A program made the translations under genes and the position numbers. A DNA stretch of 64,000 nucleotides from Chrysoperla carnea (lineage: Eukaryota > Arthropoda > Insecta > Neuroptera > Chrysopidae), in assembly GCF_905475395.1 (NCBI RefSeq), contig NC_058337.1, positions 87,538,368 to 87,602,367 of the forward strand. The letters run 5' to 3'. Below the pieces are notes generated by a model, which was not told the origin of the DNA, did not search any database, and worked only from the letters and a program-made list of their open reading frames with translations. Of this stretch, positions 36,297-48,300 are shown one piece after another (position 1 is the stretch's first letter; each line of letters begins with the position of its first letter).

Positions 36297-36388
36297 ATGT
36301 TTTCATCACAAATTTGTAGATGCGTGAACTTCGTTTCAAGATTTAATATTAAAAATAGATTTGTTGTACAACGCGCTCACATCGCAAG
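36297..36388 (+). CDS. acyl-CoA ligase exon 1 (presequence)
   Basis: ATG plus 30 codons and two bases, then AG/GTAACA. It reads [16 protein letters not shown] and on to RAHIA, with six arginines or lysines and no acidic residue. The two leftover bases are exactly the phase exon 2 needs, making an arginine codon. I accept it on phase and composition; transcript support would settle it. Confidence 0.7.
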
Positions 36389-39300
36389 GTAACAAAATTT
36401 AAAAATGTTATAGAAAATGTTGTAGTACCTACATACTTTAGTAACTTCTTCCAAACTATTTAGCGAACTCTGAACTCTTTAAATATAGTAACATAGTTTT
36501 AATGAATTTAGTTTTTTTTTTATTTTTTATAATAATTTTTGAATGTTATTGAGAGTTTTAATTTGTGAAAATCGTTTTTATAATAAGAAAGAAAGTACAT
36601 ATATAAACAATTTAATTTTATTTCGATGTTCAATATCACTTTTTAAATTGTAAAGTTGTGGCATGTTTTAGTTTTGATACCAGTTTGAAACTGGGGTTTA
36701 GTATTTCGAATGTTTGAAATTCTTCATGGTAACATAATTTGAAATTTTGAATTAATAGATTTTTGAAAAACTATAAAATTAATATTAATAAAAAACCGCA
36801 TATGAACAAAGGTTCAAGACCAAGATGTATCATTCACCGTTTAAAGTAAAAAAAATAACTTTTTTTCTAAAAGTGATAATAAAATTATTCACGAAAGTTT
36901 GACTATTATAGGTAAAGGTAGGGCTTAATTCTAACTGTAACGCGCAGGAACGACATTCCGACACCTGTCACCTGGAGAAAATAAATTGAGTTTGGACAAT
37001 TTTTTGTACTTGTTTTCCATATTCATGGATTTTCTTGTGAAAAATTTGGTATCCGTCCATCCTAGAATTCTAGCAATAAATCACTCTCAATCTTTTAATA
37101 AAATAGTCCTTAGTCCTGATGTCAATTAAATAATTTCTTATTCTTGCAAAACAGCTTTTGATATATAGTCTCTATGGGACTTGCAGGTTATGACGTCACC
37201 AAGTGGTATTTTCCTTTCTTTCTATTTCTACATTTAAATCCTCCATATTTTCGTAGTTATTGATGTTATCCAAAAATTGATTTCACACGATGTTTTGTCT
37301 CGATAAGGAAAGTCTTTTGAAGCAATAAAACAATTTTTAGGGCAAACGCCCTTATTAATGCGTTTGCATGACCTTTTTTTTATATATAAAAACTTCTCAA
37401 CCCCAAGTCATAATTTCGATTTTCGTACATTTGTCGTCTTTGCGCCTCAAGTCTTTGAATCGAATTTAAGAACAATGAATGTTTTTTAAAGTTTTGATAT
37501 TTATCACAATATTGCTCTCTTTACTTGTGTACGTAAGGATCGTTTTTGTAGTACTCACAGGGTCTTTATCACTTCATGCGTTGCGTCAACTAAGACGAAG
37601 TTATGAACTGATTATTGTGTAAAATTAAAATTATTTAGAATTTAGATTCGGTAGTGGAAGAAGACGCCACTAAACGCTTGTACCGTAGCAAAATGCAGGT
37701 ACCATAATCCTCGCCCGCTGCACAAGAAAAAGACTTTTTTTTTTCTTTGGTTAAATTTCAGTAAATACATTAGACAGTGAAATATAAACAAGTTTTTCTA
37801 AATATATGAGACTTTGAAATAGAGCCAAGGGCACCAATCATGTTATTAAATTTTCTTAAAGTTTATTTATTTGAAATATCTTTTAATTCAGGTAATCTTA
37901 GTGCAATATATATTTTATTACAAATATTATGCATAATAAATATTTAGGTATTTAATAAAATTTTCTATTAATCAATTTTCGCTGTCATACAAGGAGTGGT
38001 AGTCAACCGTGGCGTAGGGTCGGAAAAAGTAAGTGCGCCTCTGCCTTGAAGGTGTAAATATGAAGTTGCATATGCTAGAAAGTTTCCACAAAATCACTTT
38101 ATTGTTAGATCTTTAATAACAACCACCATTAATCGTCCCTGAATATAAATAAAATTGAAGAAATGAAATTTTGAAAAAAAGTTTTATAGAGTAGATTAAA
38201 TTATAGTCTTAAAAATAAAAAAACTTTCGGAAAATATCCAAGCCCAGTAATTTTTGTATTATAATAATAAAAATTCCTTGAGAATATCACGAATGTAATT
38301 TCAGTTTTACTGATATTCAAAAAATAATAATTCAAGGAAATATTTACGAAACTGATAATATAAATTACTTTCTTAATATAGGTGTAATTAATTCTAAATC
38401 GCAAAAGTTATAAATTTTATTAGCGTTAACTATCTTGTAGTTAAATCCGTTATAAATATTCAAAAACTTTTTTCAACCATGGTGTAATAATAAAATAATA
38501 ATAATTATTATTATAATAATAATACGGACTAAATATCTTGATCTCCTACAAGAACTACGACAACTACACCCTGGCAACCATTCAAAATGTTTGTTCTCAT
38601 TATCGGTTGCCTTGGTGGAATTCGACCCACTCTCGGAATTTTCAAATTCCGGTCTACAGGTCTCATCTTCGATACCTTATCTCTGCCATGCAGAAGACTG
38701 TCATCATAGGCACTCTTCGTACATTGGGATCACAACAGACTGTCTTCAAGTAACAGCCCTTGAAGTTTATTTAATTTTTATACCATGCATATATGAAATA
38801 TACATAGTATATTAAGTTTAGTCCCAAGTTTGTAACGCTTAAAAATAATGATGCTAGGAAAAAAATTTTGTCATAGCTGTTCATAAAATCACCCAATTAG
38901 TCCATTTCCGGTTGTCCGTCCGTCCGTCCGTCTGTGGACATGATAACTCAAAAACGAAAAAAGATATCGAGTTGAAATTTTTACAGCGTACTCAGGACGT
39001 AAAAAGAGAGGTCAAGTTCGTAAATGGGTCCGTAGGACCCATCTTGTAAACCGTTAGAGATAGAACAAAAGTTTAAATGTAAAAAATGTTCCTTAAAAAA
39101 AAATAAAAAACTTTTGTTTGAAACATTTTTTTGTAATCATCACTGTTTACCCATGTGTGTGTGTCTATTTAAAAGTGAATATCTTTTGTTATTTACGTGA
39201 CGTCAAAAAAACAAACGATTGCGCATCAACACTGTCTATACATTTTTGTATGTGTTATGTGATATAGAAATCAACACTGACTATGCATGGTATTTCAACA

Positions 39301-42300
39301 TTTAACTCAGTCAATTGTTTCTTTTCACTTGTTTTTTATTATGTTCCACATCGCTGATGTACTCGACCAGGACATCAGACAGACCAACGTACCTCCGACT
39401 CGGAAAAGAGACGTACCTACGGACGTCGCGTGGACTGACGGACGTACAGACTACACGGTCACAAGTCAGTAAACTTTCTTCAAAAGACGTAGCTGCCTTG
39501 TGAAGATTTATGTCTCTCGAGGAGATGGGAGGCTCTAGGGTGAAAATTCTGTATCCTTTCTCCCTCCTTGGCAGACATGAATTCGTTAGGTGCAGATATG
39601 AGTTCGTGTAGGCCCCAGAATCAAAATTTACATTAAAGAGTTTTTTAAAGCCATGTATTAAATTCAATCATAATGGAAATTGACTCTGGTTTAGCACTGT
39701 TATTCCTTAATACTATGTTTATTTCTGAGAAATTAAAACAACTATAGATCAAAACATGAGAACCATGGTACAAGATCATTTATGTACCATGATTCACACT
39801 CTAATGTACCTAGAACCACCCGCAACGATTATACTCAAAGGTGCTCTATTCAACATGAATTATGGAAAGGTTTTTGTAAATTTTTCGAAAAAAAAAATGT
39901 ATTTTTAGTTTATTCTAAAACAAAAACACATTTAAATCAGTCTTCAGCCTACCTGCATTCTCATAAAATAATCTCACAATCACTGTCTAGTGTCTAGTAA
40001 ATAGTAATATTTGTACAGAAACTAAAGAAGATTGGGATCTCCAAATACTATATCTTACTCTGGTATGTCCAACATTTTGTTTTACATCGCCAGATACCGG
40101 TCCCCCGGTACAAATTCTAAAAATTTGCTTATAGAAGTAAATCATGTATTAAATAGTGGTCAATCGACAATATGCTATTGCATATTTTCTCTCCTCGGAC
40201 CAAATTTCTTACTACAGCTCTGAGCTACGTTATCAATACGTGTAACGACAAATATCCAAGTCTAATTTTTTTATTATTAAAAATTTTCTGAGAATATTAC
40301 TAATTTAGTTTTGTCGGTTTTATTAATGTTTAAAATACATTTTAAGTAAATATTTTAAAATTGATAATATATTTACTTCCTTGAATAATAGGTGTAATTA
40401 ATTTTTAATCATATAACTTATAAATATTATGATTATTACCTAGCTCATAATATTAATCCGTTCTAAACAATCAAGAACCCTGAATTTATTTTTCAAGGTT
40501 TATTTTTTGGTATAACTTTCAACTATGGCAACAGCCTATTGGCGTTTAGTGGACAACAAGTTCTACTCACTGACTTATCATACCATGTATATGAAATATA
40601 CCAAGGTATACTAAGTTTAGTCCCAAGTTTGTAACGCTTAATAATATTGTCACTATGAACAAAATTTTGGTATAGGTGTTCATAAAATCACCTACTTAGT
40701 CCAATTCCGTCTGTCTGTCTGTCGTCTGTCACGATTACTCAAAAACAAAAACAGATATCAGGGGAAATTTTTATAGTGTGCAGCGTGCTAAGGACGTAAA
40801 AAGTGAGGTCAAGTTCGTAAATGAGCAACATAGGTCAATTGGGTCTTGTAAACCGTTAAAGATAGAAGAAAAGTTTAAATGTAAAAAATGTTCCTTATAA
40901 AAAACAAACAACTTTTGGTTGAAACAATTTTTCGTAACATCACTGTTTACCCGCGAGAGCGTGAATTATGTGCAAAAGTATGTATTATATGGGAATATCA
41001 GTTATATATGTGTGACATGTATCAACACTATCTATACATGGTATTCCAACAATTAACTCAGTCAATTGTTTGTTTTCACTTGTTTGTGTAATTATTTCCA
41101 GTTGTAATAATGTTCTAATAAAGATTTATAACCTTCAGTTATTCGCTTAGTGCTAAACGAAAATAAAAACCGCTTCAGAGAAATACTAATAACTTCACAC
41201 ACAGTCAATTACATGAGACAAATAATAATTAAAGTAGTCCGGCCGTCACTTGACTAGTGAACTATCAACTACGCCAACTACGCAATTTTTAAGACGTGAA
41301 TGTAATAAAGCGTTCTAAAAATATCGTTAAAGCGTCAAAAACCAAAGTTTTTTATGCTTTCCTTTTTGGAAAGCGCTGTAAGGTAAAGTTTTTTTGTTTT
41401 TGCATAAACAGAATCTAGGATAAATTTTCTTCATTATGAAAACTTTTTTGAAGTTCATCACCGATTAATTTTTGTACAATTAACATTATTGTGAGTTCTT
41501 CCATAAGGTACTGTGGAACACCACAATTTTAAAATGAAATAATTCATAAATTTTGCCCCGCAAGAGGCCCCAAAATTATGTTTATCGTGATTCACCGTAT
41601 ATTTAATTGCAAGTATTACGCGTAAAATAAGCAATAAAATAATTTTGTCTAGGTATATTAAAATTTTTAAAATATTTAGACACAAAATTTTTATAATATA
41701 ATATTGCCAATTAATAGTGAGTGAATAATAGTAAATTTCGTACCACTGGCGTTAACTTTGTTCAGCACACGACGAAGAGGGGCATACAGTATTAGTACAG
41801 TAAAAGATGGTACAAAAATCGGCTAATAAAGGGAAATGAAAGAAACCACTCGCATTTTGCTAAAACTTCTTGAAATTTGTTTCTTAAGTGCCACTTATCA
41901 TTAGTTACGTATTTAATTTATAAATTTTAATTCAACGGAACGATCAATGTTCAATTACACTTAAAAAATTAGTAATAAGGCAACTTGTATGACGTAAATG
42001 TTAAGTGTTTGTCAAACAATCGAAACTTATTATACATGTATAACGTATACGTAATTCAATTTGCCTATTTATTAATTTTACATTACTATATGATATTTGA
42101 CATCTAAGAAACACATTCCATGTTTTAGCAAAATGCGAACATTTTTAACTGTTCTATATGGACATACTACCTCTTTCTTTTTGTCACGGTGTATTACACT
42201 AAGTGTAGGTAGAAAAGATAGTGATATTACAGTGTAATCAGGCTATTCTAATATGCTTACTCTAAGTGTAAATATAAAATAATAGTAATAATAATATAAA

Positions 42301-45300
42301 ATATAATATAATAAACAAAATATAATAATCAACAAGTGAAAACAAACAATTGACTGAGTTAATTGTTGAAATACCATGTATAGACAGTGTTGATGATGCA
42401 ATCGTTTGTTTTTTGACGTCACGTTAATAAAAAAAGATATCCACTTTTAAATAGCTACACACACACTGATATTCCCATATTAATGCATACTATAAAATTT
42501 GCACCTAATAAGCACCCTCGTGGGTAAACAGTGATGTTTACAAAAAAATTTTTCAAACAAAAGTTGTTTATTTTTTTATAAAGAACATTTTTTACATTTA
42601 AACTTTTGCTCTATCTCTAACGGTTTACAAGATGGGTCCTACGGACCCAAGACCCAACTGACCCATATTGCTCATTTACGAACTTGACCTCAGTTTTTAG
42701 GTCCTGAGTACGCTATAAAAATTTCATCTTGATATCTCTTTTCGTTTTTGAGTTATCGTGTCCACAGACGAACGGACGGACGGACGGACAGCCGGAAATG
42801 GAGTAATTAGGTGATTCTATGAACACCTATACCAAAATTTTTTTCGTAGCATGAATATTTTTAGGCGTTACAAACTTTGGACTAAACTTAATATACTATG
42901 TATATTTCATATATACATGGTATAATAAAAACTAGGATACAAAAATAAAATACGCTGGATACAAAAATAGGCCTAGGCGTTTCTGTGAAAATACAATAAT
43001 TTGAAACTTAAACCTTTTTCAAATAATAAATTCCGTTTTTGCAGAATTTAATACTCTAATTTGCTTAATACTCATTATATTTATTAACTACCTTATTCTT
43101 TATTATTCATAACAGTTCCTAATTTGTTTTTCCCTAGAGCAAATAAAAGTCTATTTTGAGATTTTTTTGAAATAAAAAAAGTGAGGACACAAGGGTGTTT
43201 TTTTTATTTTGGGAATTTCATAATTTTGGGGACCATCATTTCGATATCCTAGGTTCGTGTATCTCGTGAGTCGTGTGCTTAGGGAAAAGCACAGAAGTGA
43301 CAAAATAGAGAGTAAATAAAAATATAAAAAAATAAATTAAACACAAATAATTTCGTCAACATAATTATATTATAAAAATATTCATTCATAAATAAAGTAA
43401 AAGTATAATAATCTTCAAGATATTGATTTTTTAAAATATCTATATCGATTACAAAATTCTAGTAAACTATGAATTTATTGTAGTGATAGTGTGTCTGTCA
43501 TAATACTATCTTCTCTACACAACTACATAAATATTTGAATATGAAGATAGAGAACTTTGTAACGAGCCAAAGTACATTTCAAATATATAAATAAAATTGT
43601 TATTATAATTGCAACACTGTTCCATGTAATTTTTTTAAATTTTGTTCTATACTAGCCGTTACCCGCACCCACGGACGTCCATGGACGTTTCTAATATTTT
43701 CTAAACATGATTTTCTAAAACTAATTATAAGTAAATGTATATTATTATGTATACATATATGCAATATATTACAACTAACAAACTCCGCCCTTTGTCTTCA
43801 ACCCTGTAATTCTATACACAAGATGCACGGTACTTTTATTTCTTTCTCCCTTTCCACTACTTCCACTCTTTTATCCCACTATTCCCCCTTAATATCTAAA
43901 AAGGTTTTTGCCCTCAGATATCCCTTTGCTCTCTTAAATTATGAATAATTCAAATCTAGCAATAAACAAATGAAAACAAACAATTGACTGAGTTAATTGT
44001 TGAAATACCATGTATAGACAGTGTTGATGACACTGTCACATTACACATACATATATGCCGCACACACATAACTGATATCTCCATATAATACATACTATAC
44101 AATTTGCGCCTAATTTGCGAACTCACGGGTAAACAGTGATGTTTACGAAAAAATGTATCAAACAAAAGTTGTTTATTTTTTTATAAGGAACTTTTTTACG
44201 TACAAGCTTTTGTTCTATCTCTAACGGTTTACAAGATAGGTCCTACAGATTCAAGACCCAATCGAGCTCACTTTTTACGTCCTAAGCATACTATAAAAAT
44301 TTCGCAGTTTGATATCTTTTTTCGTTTTTGAGTTATCGTGTTGTCAGACGGTTAGACAGACAGACAAACAACTGAAAATGGACTAATTAGGTGATTTTAT
44401 GAATACCTATACCAAAATTTTGTTCGTAGCATCAATATTTTTCAGTTACTACTAAAATATAAAAAAAAATCTTAATATCTTTGGTCTTTTTCCAGTGATT
44501 TGCGCACATAGTAAAAACCCTCTATAATTTTATAATAATATAGATAGATAGCTAATTATTAATTATGATTTGAAATAAATTATGAATATACAAATAATAA
44601 TAATCATTAAAATAAATAATCGAAAAAAATACTATGATTGATTGATTCCATTGATTTGATATCTATCTAATAGTTTGCATTTTGCAAGTTATTTTTTTGT
44701 ATACAGCATGAATGCAAAAACTGTATACAGTATGTTGTGTATGAATAAAATGTAGTTTATAGTTGGTTAGTGCGCACTATCTAGACAGTGCATTTAATTA
44801 AACATACCTAAGATAATTAGGTCCACGGATCTGATCCTGGCACGAATTTGTTTACTAAATTCTGTATACAATCTAGCTTATTTATGTAAGTAAAGGACGA
44901 TAGTCACTCTTACACACAAAGTAATAAGAATATCTTTCTTCTCACTTCTTCAGTAGATATAGTATATGCTCTAGAAAACAAACACATACGTAACATATAT
45001 GTAACGTATAAATTTCAATTATATACAATATGTGTATACACACTACATAATGTTTCCAGCCAAATTTGCGCCCTCAAGGGTAAACAGTGATGTTTACGAC
45101 AAAATGTTTCAACAAAAAGTTGTTTATTTTTTTATAAGGAACATTTTTTACATTTAAACTTTTTGTTTTATATCTCGAAATTGTGAACAAAAGGAGGATA
45201 AGTGACGGCATATGAAGTGAAGGTTAAAACACAATAATCTTTGTATTTTAAATTGAAGTTGCCCAACGAAGCGGGTAGTTCACAGCTAGCATATTTCATA

Positions 45301-48300
45301 TATACATGGTATAACGAGAATCAGATGTCTTTAAACATCCGAAGAGCTTATATTTGAGTCTTCAAATACCCGAATCTCTAGTCTCTTCGTATCGGATCTT
45401 ACCTTACCTTTGTGGAAGTCAAAGTCGCACTTGACGAGATTTTTAAAGACACTACTAAACACGGTATAATAAAATGTATAACAAAAAATATGACCTACTA
45501 TTGATAAGAACAGTGCTGGATTTACACTAGGGGCTTTCGGGGCTAGCGCCCAGGGCGGCAAATTTTCTAGGGCGGCAAAATTTGGAAAGTGAGAAAACAT
45601 TTTCTAGACAATATATAAATTACTAATTCTTTTAAATAAACATTTGATCTTTCAAGAAATATAATTGCATTACGTATCAAATTAAAATTTTGTATATTAT
45701 AATATATTAAATTTAAGTGAAAACTATATTAAAATAAAATTAATTTATTTCCATAAAGGTTTGAAAAAATAAAATTTGATATTTTTTTTTCTGGAATTGA
45801 TAAATATAGTTTTTTTTTGAAGAATTTAAAAAAAAATTTTTTTCTCATGTTTATTGAGAACTCTGGACATAAAGCTGAAGATTTGCTAGTTGCTGTATTA
45901 TCTGTTCTTGCGTTTTTTGATTTTGATCTCTCAGATTGTCAAAGTCAGTCATATGATAACGCGAATAATGTATCAGGGATTTATTCGGGCTTACAGGCAA
46001 GAATTCATGAAATTATATCTTGCAGAACATGCTCCTTATGTGCTGCTCATTCTATGAATTTAGTTGGAGTTCACGCAGTAGAATGCGCCCCAGAAGCTGC
46101 TTCATTCTTTCATTCAGTACAAACTTTATACAACTTTTTTACTGCATCGACGCATCGCTGGGAAGTCTTACAGTTTCATACTGAAAAAAGAATTGCGTTA
46201 AAATCTTTATCTGCAACCAGATAGTCAGCTCGTTATGAAGCGGTTCTTTTTTCTGCAATTAATTAGTTATTCTAATTCTTAAAAAATAAGATATCAAAAC
46301 TATTAAAATAAAATTTCAGTCATAGGGCGGCATTTTCTTCTGTGCCCCAGGGCGGCAATAATTTAAATCCGGCCCTGGATAAGAAAATTAGTTGTTTAAT
46401 AAAATTTAAAATATTTTGTTAAAATCCGCGCTAGGTATTCTATAAACCCTCATTTATCATATAATCGCAATATGATCTTTTGGCCTCAAAATCATTGTAA
46501 AATATGAACAAATATGTAAATTTAGAATGGAATTTAATATTATACAGTCTATAGATTATTATTATATATTCTAATATACATTTTTCGATTAGATTTTTAA
46601 TCCTTAGAAAGTAAGTTAAAGTAACTGACTAACTCTTGACTTCATATTTCGAAACTTTCATTTGAACTATTGAAAATAGAATTGTGAGGAATCGCATAGC
46701 ATTTTATTTGCAAATAAAAATTCATTAAGAACCATCAATCGAAACTTAAAAATATGATAAGCAGTCATGGGGACTGCCCTTTGGTCTGGCATTCGACTGG
46801 GCTGGAGCCTTCGGCAGGGGAGCTCGCATATAGCTCTAATGCTGAAAGACCTTTCACCTGCCAAACAGATGGGTGAACGTCGACCTTAATTCGGCTCTTG
46901 TACTATTATTAAATAAACGATGATTTATTTTACATCAAACACGTGTTTGATTTTCATTTACGTGATAAATTCAATAAGCAATTTTATTTATAAATGCCAG
47001 GGATGTTTATATTTTAATTTATTTTTAGATAAAATTCTTTCCAGACATGGTTAGAATGTAAGAACCTAAGTGACAAATTTTCGAAAACTACTATCGATAT
47101 TTTTCTCTTAATTTGCAAACCAACTTACTCCATTTTTTCACAAAAGTTTTTATTGTAAGAGAAGATACATGTTTTTTTTTTTTTAACACAGGCAAATTTG
47201 GATCTTATAGGAATTTTTTTGAAACCCACTAATTTTGGATCATTCTTTTAAGCAGTGATGTCAGTTTTTCGCTAGCTATCACTTATGTGCTTAGCTCTGG
47301 GACCAGGACTCGACATTTTGAAACCTTTTAGAGCTAGGTTATTTTGATCATAAATTTATTATTATTTTGATGACCCAAATTTAGTAGGATTACATACCTA
47401 CTTTGTTTATCAAAATTGCCAAAATGGTACTTTTTGATACATTTTAATAAACAGAGAATAAATTTATTAATAATAATTACAATTTTAATGCAATGTTGTT
47501 TATATTACTGTGTATTATTTACTTTATTTATTACCAACAAAATTTTGATTTTGGAGATTAATCAGTTCCTTATGCAAAATACCCCAGTATCATTTAAGAG
47601 AGTAATGGGTTTCTTATATGTTTTTCTAAGAAAAGTAGAGAGAAATCAATACTTTAATTTGATACTCTATCATTTGAATAAATTTAAAAAGTTTATCAAT
47701 TAAATGTGCAGACTCTTTAAGGTAAAATAACACGATTATGGCTACTCTTCCCAATTTTATCTTTACTCTTATGTTAAATACTATCAATATACGAATTTAC
47801 ATCAAAATCGTTAGAACCGATCCCGATATATATAAGGCGCAATCTAAATAGTAGCCACTGGCGCCATGTACCCTCGTTACGGCCCTGCGTTTAACACTTA
47901 ATATACAGCTAATCATTCATTATTATTTTCATTGCATCACATAATGCTAGCAACTTTGAGTACTGAGTTGCGGTGTATAAGTTATAGAGCACTTAATTTG
48001 TGACTGTGGTACCTAATTAGCACGTAAAAAGTACCATTTTGCCATTTTTGACATGCGATTTCCGTACTTCGCGTCGCTATGGTATAACAAAGCTATACAT
48101 AACTATAAATAAGAAATTGTAATCACGATAGAAATAAAAAAGTTTTTCGTATGAAAACTTAGTATCAACCTATTTTCTCATTAATATTTGAATTCAGACG
48201 ACATAATACGGGAAATATTGGAATTAAATATACAAACAATTGCAGAAGACCCAAACTTATCTTATAGAAATTGGATGTCGGTCTTTAAATGCTGTTTTCT

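Noticed and set aside
47944-47972. Alternative first exon for the acyl-CoA ligase (MLATLSTEL)
   Set aside because: It can also be spliced in phase to 48687, but its donor (GTGTAT) is weak and the leader is short. The exon at 36297 has a better presequence. It stays a fallback if cDNA disagrees.
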